Assembly: GCA_016271365.2 (NCBI GenBank)
Contig: CM057456.1
Span: forward strand, 663,365,501-663,429,500
Origin: Neoceratodus forsteri
Taxonomy: Eukaryota > Chordata > Ceratodontiformes > Ceratodontidae
Length of the DNA stretch: 64,000 nt
Direction of reading: 5' to 3'
Numbering within the stretch: position 1 is the stretch's first letter; each line of letters starts with the position of its first letter. A program made the translations under genes and the position numbers. Shown piece by piece: positions 1 to 10,988 of the stretch. Under the pieces are notes generated by a model. That model was not told where the DNA came from. It worked only from the letters and a program-made list of their open reading frames with translations, and did not search any database.

Positions 1-1040
1 AAGCTGCAAATATCCCTGCAGTCTCACAGACATTTCCCAGTACTGGGGATAGGGACGTGATCCTGTGCACTGATGAGGCTTCCATGCTTCTATCATTTTA
101 GACTTGATTTTGTCCTTCTAACCCTGATTTCAGTTGCACAAAGTCGACACTGCTGTGTCCTGCTCAATGATCTGGTCCTGCTTGCTTGCAAGCTCTAATT
201 AAAGGGGTTCAATAAATCTTCACAGTGGGGTGAGGATCAGGAGACACACACAGTGGATAGACAAGACATGTACCAGGGTGATACAGCAGCGGAAACACAG
301 GCGCTCAACCCAAGAGAAGAGAGACACAGTCAGCAGCGGACACAGAGGAGTTCATACTGGGGGAATTGCTGCTGCTCGCTATTGCTCTCTCTCTCTCTCT
401 CTTTCTCATCTGTTGCTGCAGCAGTGCCATTGGGAACTTTCATGGACAAACTGACACACCTCTCACACAGAGGAGAGACACAAAACAGGGACTGCGACAC
501 TTGTACTCTCTTTCTTTCTCCTGTTTTCTTTATGTCCATGACATATATATACTGGCTAGTGTACTTGTACTCTTGTGCTTCAGTGTACCCCAATGCCTTT
601 CATGCCTTTTCCACTTTCAAAAGTTCAGTCTGTCACATTGCATTGTCATTTCTGTTTTGTTCACCGCACGGTCACACATTGCCCCAGATAGCAAACTCCC
701 GCGCCTCCGAAAGCTGCGGGAGTGACTGTCCAAGACTGAAGGTTCGGTTGAGTCTGGCTGGTGTTGGGAAGGCACTACCTTTATTTTAATAGCTTAGAAA
801 AAACAATTCAGGCAGGAAGCAACTCTCTTTGTACTGTACACTACTTCACGGTAAGTGAGCTGCTACAATTCATTATCTCAGCAACACTGTGTGGTACTTA
901 AAACATTTTTTGTCAGTATTCCTGTCATTCACAATCTTTTTAAGCAAAGCTGAATGCTGACACTACTTCTGTTACGATATGGCAGCTTCCAAAACTTATG
1001 CCCCCAGCATGCAGGCAGTTAGATGTGTTCCTTCACAGAT
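1..1040. other. Unrecognised non-coding DNA
   Basis: No gene or repeat family is recognised here. A short (CT)n tract lies at about 386-408. The open frames crossing it (for example 253-789 on the plus strand) are compositionally simple, run through the CT tract and show no domain, so they are not called as genes. Confidence 0.5.
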
Positions 1041-1044
1041 AGCT

Positions 1045-1095
1045 ACCATGGATTAATTCCAGCAACTGTGGATTCATTGAGAATTAATCCATGGT
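1045..1095. repeat. Perfect hairpin, 15-bp stem
   Basis: Positions 1045-1059 (ACCATGGATTAATTC) are the exact reverse complement of 1081-1095, with a 21-nt loop. It could be the core of a small palindromic MITE, but no wider terminal repeats or target duplication were found. Confidence 0.7.
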
Positions 1096-1477
1096 CAGCT
1101 CAGAAAAACAGTCCTCAGCCGCTTTGCGCTAAACGTCCGCCCACACACTCTGCAAAGCTTGACTCCAAAACTCTATACACTCTGTATACCGAATGCAGGA
1201 TCAACCAGATAATGGCAGGATCAACTAGATAAAATGATTCTCTATTAAAAAAATAATGTAACAAGCAGCTACAACTCAAACTTGTGCTCGACCTCGCTAA
1301 CATAAAAAAACAAGATGGCGGCTGGCAAAAAGGGATTTTTTTCCCCTCACGAACAAGGATTTCAGTCTCACAAAAAATGAACTTGATCTCGTGAGAATGA
1401 TTCCTTTTTCGCTAGAGCAATCCTTGGTTGAACTTTATTCCTACACAATTAACAGGAGATGTCCCATTGAAAACATA

Positions 1478-1555
1478 TTAACATACGAAGAAGCCAGCAG
1501 AAGAAGGCCATTTGGTCTATCAAGTCTACTCATATTGCAGGGTCCACAGCTTGAC
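1478..1555 (-). mobile_element. Possible CR1-type LINE 3' tail remnant
   Basis: The segment reading ...CAGCAGAAGAAGGCCATTTGG... followed by a CTATCAAGTCTACTCA-like stretch resembles the tails of minus-strand CR1 copies elsewhere here (2397-2450, 51180-51235), where a GGCAGATAAG-like block precedes GGCCCA..TAGTCTGCCCA. No coding part is attached. The match is by eye and divergent. Confidence 0.4.
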
Positions 1556-2012
1556 CTAATGTCCCTGCTCTCCCTCCCCACTCCTCCCATCCTCCCTCCC
1601 CATGATCCTTACCTTATACCCCCAAAAATGGTAAACTTAAAAATGTAATAACTTTGCAACATATTAATATTTTTTCATTAAACTAAGCATGGTAGTTCTG
1701 TTACCCAAATTGGTTGTACTATAAAAAAATTACACCAAAAATTCCACACTCCGTGGACACGAGGCGATGAGGAAAAAATTGCAAAAAAAAGTGACTTTTA
1801 AGGTTTTAGCACTGTCCAGATCTCAGAATCCGTACATTTGACCGGAAAGAAACCTGCTACATCAAGAGATCTACCCCATGGGACAGCGCATACCAACTTT
1901 TGTGCAAATTCACTGAACAATTGCCAGGTTATTAAAGTGCATAATTTGAGGTTTAACATTAAACAGGCTACTTATCCCTAACTATAGGAGCATGACTGTG
2001 CATATCTGTCTG

Positions 2013-2065
<53 letters not shown>

Positions 2066-2200
2066 GACAATATAGTCAAATTGTTCAACAGTATGAAATT
2101 AAATAAGGCTCCAATCCCCAACAGATTTTTTTCAGACATGTATGAAATTAAATAAGACAGATTGTTTCTGACATAACAGTTTAAACTACCACTCAAAACC
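1556..2200. other. AT-rich DNA without recognised gene; includes (TCTA)n
   Basis: Apart from the tetranucleotide run at about 2012-2064 nothing is recognised. The stretch 1640-1980 is AT-rich and has no long open frame. Confidence 0.5.
2012..2064. repeat. (TCTA)n microsatellite
   Basis: About 13 uninterrupted copies of the tetranucleotide. The same motif recurs at 37230-37303. Confidence 0.95.
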
Positions 2201-2204
2201 CTGT

Positions 2205-2272
2205 CTATTTATTTATTTAATAAATCGGAAAGACCTTTGAGCCAAGGGCTCTTTTACAGAGGTTCCACGTCA
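2205..2272 (-). mobile_element. L2-type LINE 3' tail fragment
   Basis: Read on the minus strand it gives a CTCTGTAAAAGAGCCCTTGG block, a GGCTCAAAGG block and a TTTATT-rich tail. This matches the 3' end of the L2 at 19785-19855 (TTTGTAAAACAGCCTTGG, GGCTCAAAGG, AACAATAAAC). Only the tail is present. Confidence 0.6.
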
Positions 2273-2388
2273 AGTCATAGAATTTGATGGCAGATAAGGA
2301 TTGCTTTGCCCACCTAGTCTGCCACTTTATAAAACCATGGTGAGACCTCACCTGGAGTGGAGTCCAGTTCTAGAGACCGAATATAGAA
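2273..2388. mobile_element. Two small CR1 scraps in opposite orientation
   Basis: Positions 2273-2332 are a minus-strand CR1 tail (GGCAGATAAGGATTGC...). Positions 2333-2385 read on the plus strand as a fragment of the conserved CR1 RT C-terminal motif, here TMVRPHLEWSPVLET, corresponding to the VR.HLEY segment in the CR1 copies at 9400 and 30970. They precede the 3' end of the next CR1. Confidence 0.55.
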
Positions 2389-2493
2389 ATATAGAAACAT
2401 AGAATTTGACGGCAGATAAGAACCGCATGGCCCACATAGTCTGCCCATTTCCCTAGGTAATGGATAAGCTGCAGATCCTTGTTAACCAACAGC

Positions 2494-5400
2494 CTACTTC
2501 CTCCTTCCCCTCACTAGAATTGCCTTATGTCTGTGCCATGTCTTCTTGAATCCCTGCACTGTTTTTGACTCCACAACCTCCTCAGGAAGGCCGTCCCATG
2601 CATCCACAACCCTCTCCATGAAAAAATACTTCCTCACATTACCTCTTAGCCACCCCCCAACCCCATCTTCAAATTGTGTCCACTTGTTCTTGCACACCTC
2701 TTTTTCTGAAAGATGCTACCCTCTTGGACTTTGTTGATTCCCTTGAGGTACTTTAAAGTTTCTATCATATCTCCCTCTCCCTCCTTTCCTCGAGGGTATA
2801 CATATTAAGCTCCTTTAGTCTCTCTTTATATGTCTTCTGGTGCGGACCCTGCACCATTTTAGTTGCCTTCCTCTGGACAGCCTACACCCTGCCTATGTCC
2901 TTGTGGAGATGAGGGCTCCAGAACTGCATACAGTACTCCAGATGAGGTCTCACCAGCTGTCTGTGTAGAGGGATACCAACTTCCTGTTTTCTACTGGTGA
3001 TGCCTCACCCTATGCATCCCAGTATCCCCCCAGCCCTTCTTACTGCCTTCTCACATTGCTTGCCCACCTTTAGGTCATCTGATATGACTACCCCATGTCC
3101 CTTTCCATGTTTGTTGTTGTTAGTATCTCACCCCCCACTGTGTACTCTTCCCCTGGGTTTTTGTTTCCCAGGTGCATTACTTTGCACTTCTTTGCATTGT
3201 ATCTAAGCTGCCATACATTTGACCATTCCTCCAACCTTGCCAAATCCCATCTCATCCTTTCCACCCCACCTTGTGTATCAATCCTATTGCAGATCTTTGT
3301 GTCATCTGCAAAGAGGCATACTTTTTTTTCCAGTCCCTCTGCAATGTCACTCACAAAGACATTGAAGAGGACCGGTCCCAGTACTGAACCCCGCATTACC
3401 CTGCTAGTTACTCCCCTTTCTTCAGTGTGGACTCTGGTTACCATTACCCTCTGTGTCCTGTTGTCCAGTCAATTTTTTACCCAGGCTACCATCTTGGGAC
3501 CCACTCCAAGGCTGGCTAACTTGTATATTAATCTTTTGTATGGGACTGTATCAAATGTCTTGCTGAAGTCTAGATAGGCCATGTTCACAGCCCCTCCCTG
3601 GTCTTCTACTTTGGTCATCCAGTCAAAGAAATCTATTAGATTCATCTGACATGACCTTCCCACTGTGAATCCATGCTGCCTTGGGTCCTGTGCCTCGCTG
3701 GTCTCTAGTTACTCAACAGTTCTTTCCCTCAGAAGTGATTCCGTCATTTTCCCTATCACTGAGGTCAAACTAACAGGACTGTAGTTTTTTGCCTCTGCCC
3801 TGCTCCCACTTTTGTGAAGTGGAATAACATCCACCCTCCTCCAGTCCTCAGGTACCACCCCATCCTCCCATGATTTGTTAAAGAGGGTAGTCAGTGGTGT
3901 CACTAGTTCTACCCTTAGTTCTTTTAAAATTCTGGGACAAATCCCGTGAGGCCCCATTGTGTTGTCCACTTTCAGTTTTAAGAGTTCTTTCAGAACTCTT
4001 TCTTCTGTGAATGGACTGGTATCGACCCCCGATCCAGAGTGTTTCTATTGTTTGGTTTAGGCACCTCCCCCTTTTCTTTTGTGAATACTGAGCAAAAATA
4101 TTTGTTTAGAATCTCTGCCCTTTCACAGTCACCCTCTGCCCACCCAATCCCCTTTATTAAGCTTCACTACCCTTCCCTTGGTCTTTCTTCACTCTCTGAT
4201 GTACCTATAAAGGGGTTTATCCCCTTCTTAACTGAGTTGGCTATCTTTTCTTCCGTTTGGGCCTTCGCTATTCTGACTGCCTTCCCCACTTCTTTCTGCT
4301 TTAACTGATACAGTTCTCTGTCCTGCTCCTTCTGTGATTCCTTGTACTTCCTGAATGCTATCTTTTTCTCCCTAACCTTCCCTGCCACCTCCTTTGAGAA
4401 CCATAGTGTTTTTTTACTTCATTTTGTTTTATTTATTTGCTTCACACAAAGACTTGCTGCCTCTGTGATGGCAGTTTTGATTATACCCCATTGTTCTTCC
4501 ACCCCTCCTTTCTACCTGTTTGCTAATGCACTTCATAAGCACTCATCCATTTTGTCAAAGTCAGCCCTCCTAAAGTCCAGGACCTTTGCCGTTGTATGGC
4601 TTGACTCTACTGCTGTGTTTATCTTGAACCATACTGTTTGGTAGTCGATAGTTTCCAGATGACTACCCACTTCTAAATCTGTTATCCTCTCTCCATCTCC
4701 ATTTGAGAGTACCAGGTCTAAGACTGCTCCCTCCTGAGTGGGTTCCAATACTAGCTGTCTAAGGCATGCCCCTTGCAGGGCATCTAGAATGACCCCACTC
4801 TTGGATGTGGCTGCAGCAAATGTACTCCAGTTAACATCTGGCATATTCAGGTCCCCCATCAATAATATCTCCCCTTTTTCTGCCATTCTAAGGATACCTT
4901 CTATCATTTCCTTGTCCATTTTCTCCCCCTGAGATGGGGGTCTGTATACAACCCCTGTGCAGATTGTGGTGCCATTGCCTGTCTCCAAGTTGACTCACAG
5001 TGCCTCATCTCCTCCCCATTTACCCTTTTGTTCTGTTGCTTTGATTCCTTCCCTTATGTAGAGAGCTACTCCTCCTCCTCCTCCTCCTCTTTTACCCTCC
5101 CTGTCCCTCCTGTAGACAGTGTACCTTGGTATGTTTACATTCCAGTCATGGTTCTGTGTGTACCATGTTCTGTAACTGCCATGATATCCAGATATTCCTC
5201 TTCCATCAAGGCCACTAATTCAGGAAGCTTGTTACCCAGGCTACAGGCATTGGTACTCATTACTCTCCATTTTTTGATGGCTTTACCTCTTGTAGCCCCA
5301 TCTCTGCCCTTATGGACTTTGCCTTCTCTATTTACCCCTGTCTGCTCCCTACTGACCTTTCTACTTTGGTGTTTACCTCACTAAGTACCGTGTTTTGTAG
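2494..5400 (-). pseudogene. CR1 ORF2: endonuclease-reverse transcriptase, broken
   Basis: CR1 ORF2 encodes the APE-type endonuclease that nicks the target and the reverse transcriptase that copies the RNA onto it. Visible pieces: endonuclease core with LLMGDLNMPDVNW (within 4988-4533); the usual catalytic SDH site reads IDY at the equivalent place, a likely inactivating change; RT fingers with PLHKSGSRAEAKNYSPVSLT (3969-3709); then TNLIDFFDW and YLDFSKTFDTVPYKRL (3663-3469); the QGSVLGPVLFNVFVSDI and FADDTK active-site block (3444-3088); the C-terminal FFMERVVDAWDGLPEEVV block (2697-2494). At 5071-5093 a (TCC)n run adds a poly-Glu stretch in the endonuclease. Several frame changes separate these blocks. 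Length and order match a full CR1 ORF2. Confidence 0.88.
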
Positions 5401-5428
5401 GGGGAGGCTAAGAATCCCCTGTTTCTTA

Positions 5429-6046
5429 TCAGTGCCTCCTCCTTGGCTGGTTTAAAAGCTTGCCAATGAAGCATTTAAACTTATCACCCATGAAACTGGT
5501 TCCCTTCCTGGACAGATGCATACCATCATGCCAGTATAGGTGGGTATCCATCCAGGTGGAACCCCAGTCCCCAGTGAAGCCAAAACCCTGTGCTCCACAC
5601 CAGTTTTTCAACCATTCATTGAATCGCATGGTGTGAAGTACCCTTGCCTCACCCATGCCATAGACAGGCAGTACCTCCGAGAAGGATACTGCATGAGCTA
5701 CTTGTCTAAGGCCCCTCCCCAGCTCTACAAACTTCTCCTGCACTGCTGTAATCCCATGCTCAGCCAAGCCATTTGTTCCTAGGTGGACAATGACATCCAA
5801 CCCTGTCTCCTGTGCAGCTGCTCTTGAGATCCTGCAAATTCACTTCCTGTCCCTCCAAGCCATGGTGCCAGGTAGGAGGCACCTTACTTCACTTTCCCCT
5901 GCCCCCCCAGTTCTATCCCCTAATAATTGAGTCCCCACCAGGAGCTGCTTCCTTTCCCTGTGGTGTCCTGTGTCTTTTGCCACCCTCTTGTGGGTCTCCC
6001 TTGTGACATTTGCCAGCAACCTTCTCAGTCTCCACAAGAATAACAA
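5429..6046 (-). pseudogene. CR1 ORF1 with esterase-like (SGNH) domain, broken
   Basis: CR1 ORF1 proteins often carry an SGNH-type esterase domain of unknown role in retrotransposition. Here the minus strand reads an upstream segment with RERKQLLVGTQLLG (6046-5930) and then, in a second frame (5800-5429), DVIVHLGTNG, FSEVLPVYG, FNEWLKNWC and DGMHLSRKG. GTNG corresponds to SGNH block III (usually GTND) and DGMH to the block V D..H pair. A similar array is seen at 8717-8370 and, split, at 23940-24303 with 26640-26755, which supports the assignment. The frame is broken between its two parts. Confidence 0.8.
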
Positions 6047-8350
6047 ATTATAATGGTTTCAGTAAGTAGTACAACATGAGGAAAGTAATTACATAAACAA
6101 AAGAATAATATGGCAGGATAAATATTGTGTCAAGTGCAGCCAGTGACCTTGTCTGAAGGGGGTGGAAGAGATTACAAGGAGAAAAGGATAGGACGTGAAT
6201 TGGGGTGGGGTGGAAGGAGCAAAATAAGAGCAAGAAGGGAGCTGCTATAATGTAGCTTATGTAGGAAAAGACTCACAGGGTAGTGAGAGAGAACAAGGTG
6301 AGGAAACAGAGAGGAGGGAGGGGGGAATGGGAGTGGAGGGGTAGAGGAAGGGGGGATGAGGTAGGATGAAAAGAGGGAAGGGATGGGGATGGGGATGGGA
6401 AAGGGATGAAGGAAGGAAGTGCTGTATATGGAATAGCGCAGCAACAGGGTAGGGCAATACAGGGGTGAATGGTAAAAGAGGGAGGCCCCAGTGCATTTAG
6501 CTGTCTGCAAAGATTAGGTATAGTAGCCACAAGATGCTCTGGAAACTAGAAATTGATGCAGCTTCTGCTTAAATGGTCCCAAGGTTGTAGTTGTCGCAAT
6601 CTCAGGAGGAAGGGAATTAAATAAATTAGCTGCTCTAACTGCAATGGATTGCTGTTGGAGCGTGGTTCAACAGAGAGGGACAGTAAAAGTTTGACTCACA
6701 GAACTTCATGTGTTACGAGCGCCCGGAAGGGACTGAAAAGCTGAAGGGAGCCTGGTGGTAGGAGAACAATAGCTGCCTTGTATGCCAGAAGGCAGGCTTG
6801 ATATTCAATGTGAGCCTGGAGATGAAGCCAGTTTGCTTGTCCGTAAAGGTCACAAGTGTGAGTATGATATGCTGCACCAGTTGATAGATGGCATGCCTTA
6901 TTCAGAGCTGTGATGAGCTGCTATTGGGTTATGTCTGTGGTGGTACCATAAATGACCAAACCATAGTCAATAATAGACACAATTAAACTTTGGCTAGCCA
7001 GTCTGAAGGCTTCGGTAGTAAGGCAGTGTTTGTATCTGTGTAGAACGCCTAGGTGAATGTTAGCTGCCTTGGCAACATTCTCAGCATGGTGGGAGTAGGA
7101 GAGCTTACTATCCAGAGTAACTCCTAGGTATTTAAAAGATTGAGTCTGATCAAGGACTACACTCGCATTGTTTTTAAGCACCAGTTGTTTGGCTTTATGC
7201 TTGCTGTGGGTACCATAGAAGAGCATGACCTTTTTTTATTTGCAATTAAGCACCAACTTATGAGAGGTGAACCTGGACTCAACTTCAGTAAAACTTTTTT
7301 GAAGTTTGGCCTGAAGGAGGGTAGGGTCAGCAATCTTTGAGAAAATGACAGCATCATCCGCGTAGAGGAGTACTGGTTCGGAACAGGATGCCAGAAGATT
7401 ATTGAGGAAGGTGCTAAATAGAAGGGGTCACAGTATCGATCCTTGAGGAACCTCAGAGCAGAGAGGCAGTTTAGCAGAAAGGGTAGACCCTATTCTCACC
7501 TGTTGTGTGCGGTTTGATAGATAGCTGGTGAACCACTTTTGGATGTGAAGATATTCCAAGCCCTGCAAGTTGATGTGTCAGCAAATGGTGATTGACTATA
7601 TCAAATGCTTTAGACAGGTCAATAAAGGTTGAGCCAACAAGTTGACCCTGATCAAGACTATGATGAATGAAACCTGTGAATTCCAGTAGGGCCTTAGATG
7701 TGCTGTGCCCTTTCCGAAAACCATGTTGTTGGACACATTGTAGGTTGTAATTTTCCAGGTACTCCACAAACTGGTCTGCAACAATCCTTTCCAGTGCTTT
7801 GGACAATGGGGGAAGAGTAGATATTGGTCTATAATTCCCAGGTAGTAAGCTGTCCCCAGTCTTAAAAACTGGTGTAACTGGAGTGGATTTCCAGATCTGG
7901 GGGAACTGTGAAAGTATGAGGGAGTGATTGGGAAGCTTGATGAGAGGGGATAGGACTTCATCTAGGGTTAGGGTAAGAAGTTTCTGGTTAAGGGAATCAC
8001 TGCTTATCCTAGTTCTTCCTAGAACTTTAAGTTGGTATGTCTTGGCCTTGCTTTCCGAGATAGCTTTGAAGTAGAAACATGGGTGGGTCAAGGCATCTTC
8101 TGATTTGGTGGACGTAGGAGCTGCGCAGGGTGGTTCAAAGAAATTTGATAGCAGAATTTGGCTAAGGTCTGTGAAGGATGAATTAAATGTGTTGGCAACT
8201 AACATGGGGTCATGGGTGACAGACCCATCAACATTTAACATAGTTGGAGCCTGCTCGGATGCGTTCCCAGTGATTTACAAAAGGTCCCAGAATTTTTTCC
8301 CATCTGCCCAGGTCTTGGCAAGGATGTCCTTATAGTACCGCACTTTGTGC
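6047..8350 (-). mobile_element. L2 LINE, 5'-truncated, decayed
   Basis: Minus-strand L2 with its 3' end at about 6047 and 5' truncation at about 8350. It begins in the linker between endonuclease and RT (YYKDILAKTW.DGKKFWDLL, aligning with YFKTALSNTWGEGKSFWDNL of the L2 at 17600) and continues to the end of RT and a 3' UTR of roughly 900 bp (6047-6920), which is A/G-rich on the plus strand. It lies directly between two CR1 sequences of the same orientation. Confidence 0.85.
6921..8345 (-). pseudogene. L2 reverse transcriptase, broken
   Basis: The longest frame (8241-7471, 256 codons) carries the linker, then PVFKTGDSLLPGNYRPIST, LSKALERIVADQFVEYL, QHGFRKGHSTSKALLEF and GSTFIDLSKAFDIVNHHLL, which are RT motifs of the L2 clade. 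The active-site block follows in another frame (around 7350, giving a LYADDAV-like reading). The thumb region reads KYLGVTLDSKLSYSHHAENV (7226-6921). At least two frameshifts separate these parts. It is most similar to the L2 at 16495-19856 in this window. Confidence 0.85.
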
Positions 8351-8805
8351 TCACAGGTAACCTTAGTGCATGTGTCTATGTAACCTTGAAGACTCCCTTT
8401 CAGAACCCTAGCCCCTCTCTCACTGAGGTGAAGCCTGTCCTTCCAGTACAAGTCCTCATCCTCCCACATGTCCCACCAGTCCCTTATGTAGGCTCCTTCT
8501 CGCACCATTCCCTCAGCCATACATTGAAATCCTTAATCCTTTGCTTTTGGACAGAACTGGCACAGGGGACTGGCAAGATCTCTGAGAAAGCCAACGATCT
8601 CACCTCCTCTCTGCAGCATTTTGCCAGCACCCTGAACCTCCTCTGTACCTCCTCCACCTCATTTCCAACCAAATCATTTGTCCCCAAATGGACAATGAGC
8701 TGCGACTTACTACCCATTACACTTACCCCATCCCTGATTCTCTACACCACCCTCCCAGCCTCCATTTCAGTCTCACAGAATGCAGATCTACCTCTCTACT
8801 TTACC
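8351..8805 (-). pseudogene. CR1 ORF1 esterase fragment
   Basis: The minus strand reads QLIVHLGTNDLVGNEVEEVQ, FSEILPVP and DFNVWLREWCE (8717-8484), then, after a frame change, DLYWKDRLHLSERGARVLKG (8520-8370). This is the same esterase-like CR1 ORF1 domain as at 5800-5429, with an intact GTND block and a DRLH block V. It cannot be part of the 2389-6046 element because that one has its own copy. It stops at the L2 5' truncation on one side and at the plus-strand CR1 on the other. Confidence 0.8.
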
Positions 8806-9960
8806 CCCCACAGGCCTTTGACTCCATTCCTCATAGAAGATTGGTCAACAAGCTGGAAAGCATGGAGTTGGGGCCGAAAATAACAAAGTGGGTTGAAGAC
8901 TGGCTTTGGGACAGAAGCCAGAGGGTAGTAGTGAGTGGAGTGTACTCTAGTGAAGGGAGGGAGATAAGCAGGGTGCCACAGGGGTTGGTGCTGGGGCCCT
9001 TACAGTTCAATACAATTATCGTAGACGTAGCTGAGGGACTGGAGGGGAAGGTATGCCTGTTTGCAAATTATATGAAAATCTGTAACAGGGTAGACATCAT
9101 GGGGGTAGAGCCAATGAGAGGAGATCTAAAGAAGTTAGAGGAGTGATCAGAAGCATGGCAACTGAGCTTTAATGCCAAGAAGTATTCAATGATGCACCTG
9201 AGGCATAACAATCCACAGGCCAAGTACGTATTAGGAGGGGAGAAAATAAAAGGGTCAAAACAGGAGAGAGACCTGGGGATTATAATTTTGGATGCTCCCA
9301 AGGTGGGGAACCAGTGCAGAAAAGCAGTAGGCAAGGCAAATGGTTGCATAGGTAGGGGCATAACAAGTAGAAAGAGGGAGGTACTTATACCCCTCCACAG
9401 GTCCATGGTGATGCCGCATTTGGAGTATGGGGTTCAGTTTTAGAGGTTGCACCAGTGTAAGGATATTGGTGCAGTAGAGATGGTCCAAAGGAGGACTACC
9501 AAAATGGTGCAGGGCATGCATCGTCTATCCTATGAGGATATGCTGAGGGAGCAGGACCTGTACTCACTGGAGGCCAGAAGGGAGAGAGGAGACATGATTG
9601 AAACATTTAAATATGTGAAAGGAATAAATAAGACAGGGGAAGGGAGCTTCTTCAAGAGAAAATGCACGGATAGAACTAGGGGCCACAATCTGAGATTTTG
9701 GGGGGGGAAGAGTCAGGAAGAGTTCAAGGGCACATTAGTTCACAGAAAGGGTGGTGGATTCCTGGAACAGGCTACCAGAGGAGGTGGTGGGAGCTGAAAC
9801 AGTGGTGGGATTCAAGAAGGCATGGGACAGATTTACAGGATTAGTCAGGCAAAAAAGAGTAGTAGGGCAGGGAGGGATGGGGATGTAATTACGGAGGGGG
9901 GAGGGAAGACTCGATGGGCCACTGCTATCCTTTTCTGCTGACAGCATTCTATGATTCAAT
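8806..9960 (+). mobile_element. CR1 LINE, 5'-truncated
   Basis: Starts abruptly inside RT (QAFDSIPHRRLVNKLESMEL) and continues through WLWDRSQRVVVSGV, VPQGLVLGPLQFN and CLFANYMKICN to the C-terminal block and tail near 9960. The active site that should read FADDTK reads FANYMK, so the catalytic aspartates are lost. The C-terminal part (9447-9797) has QRRTTKMVQGMH, YSLEARRERGDMIETFKYV and an FLEQATR-like block. The 3' end is a TTCTATGATTCAATGA-type tail, a different subfamily from the ATGTTTCT tails elsewhere. Confidence 0.88.
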
Positions 9961-10129
9961 GATATATAGAATTGAAATCTCTTGGTGGCTTCTGATTTCT
10001 TATCATTTATTTAATTTAATAATACAGTACAATCAAAAGCAATCACTGCCATATGGCTGGGTACAATAGTATTCCCAATTTTTCAAAAACAAATCTCTCA
10101 CTAACCCAAAGATGTATTGCCCAATTAGT
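9961..10129. other. No gene recognised
   Basis: Short AT-rich stretch between the CR1 tail and the first recognisable part of the next LINE. It may be the decayed upstream part of that LINE. Confidence 0.4.
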
Positions 10130-10568
10130 TTACTTGACTTTTCTTAAAAAGGTTCTGCTAAAATAGTCTTAGGAAAATTATCTTTACAGATTAAACAATC
10201 AAGTCTGTTAATTGAATCCTAAGCTGGTTTTCAGTTTGGCAGGTCAGCAATTCAACATTGTTTTGTTTTGAAGCATTTAATCTTCAAATATGTATTCATT
10301 GAAGAATCTCAATTGTACTGCTGTTTTGTTGATTTACAAACAACATTTGACAGTATAAGCAGAAAACTGATATTGCATCATTTATATAGTTTAGGTATAG
10401 AGTTAAATCTTTAGGATATTCTCATTTGTCTTCACAATTCCACTTGGCTTCAAGTGCAATTTAACTTCCTAGGTCATCTGACAAAAAAGCTGCAAATGAA
10501 TGTTGGGGTTAGGAAAGGCTGTGTCCTTGCCCCAGCATTGTTTATTGTTTTGTTTTTTTTATGGCTTT
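10130..10568 (+). pseudogene. Unassigned non-LTR retrotransposon RT, part 1
   Basis: Degenerate frames give a CCFVDLQTTFDSI-like motif A around 10320-10350, HLTKKLQMNVGVRKGCVLAP (10480-10540) and LFIVLF, the GV.QGCVLAP.LF form of RT motif B. This differs from the QGSVLGP form of CR1 and L2 here, so it is a separate LINE lineage; which clade (RTE-like or other) cannot be settled by eye. Frames are heavily interrupted. The sequence stops at the LTR insertion point and resumes at 11691. Positions 10564-10568 (GCTTT) are the left target duplication of that LTR. Confidence 0.6.
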
Positions 10569-10951
10569 TGTGATGGACATGCGACCAGAGTAATGTAATA
10601 ATTTATTTTCATTAATTTCATTTGTAAACATAGTCAAGCTTGTGTTGTAAGTTTTGCTACTTGCAAAAAATGGGCACAAAACATGGCTTCTGATGTCACA
10701 TGACCAAACACGACTTAAGGGAAACATTGGCCAAAGTTGCTCAAGGGAATGTTCCCTTGGGAACATTCAGCAACAGATTCTGAAAGGCAGATGGGAGAGT
10801 GCCAGTTTGAACACTTGTCAGCTTAAAAGGCAAAAAGTGTGGGGTTACATACCTTGGACATTCTTCAAAAAAGAATCATAAAATTGGACAGAGCGGGGTG
10901 GGTGTGGAGTGAGCCAGCTGGCCTGAGCAATTTCAACCTACCACACACCAT

Positions 10952-10988
<37 letters not shown>

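Larger units (their letters stand above)
2389..6046 (-). mobile_element. CR1 LINE, nearly full length, decayed
   Basis: One minus-strand CR1 runs from its 3' end at 2389, with a TAGAAACATAGAA-type tail, up to about 6046. In element order it holds ORF1 with an esterase-like domain (6046-5429), then ORF2 with endonuclease (about 5100-4533), linker (4388-4167), reverse transcriptase (3969-3088) and the conserved C-terminal block (2697-2494), then a short 3' UTR. Order and domain content are those of CR1. Frameshifts and stops split both ORFs, so it is inactive. Its 5' end is truncated where it meets the L2 3' end at about 6047. Confidence 0.9.

Noticed and set aside
253..789. 178-codon plus-strand open frame
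   Set aside because: It crosses a (CT)n tract, lacks any recognisable domain and is overlapped by frames of similar length on both strands. Its composition explains it.
5429..5800. Host esterase/lipase gene fragment
   Set aside because: The domain is part of CR1 ORF1, in the right place and strand upstream of CR1 ORF2, and recurs in two other CR1 copies here.
6172..6530. Overlapping Pro/Leu-rich minus-strand frames in three phases
   Set aside because: All three frames are open because the L2 3' UTR is purine-rich on the other strand. No motif is conserved with other L2 copies.
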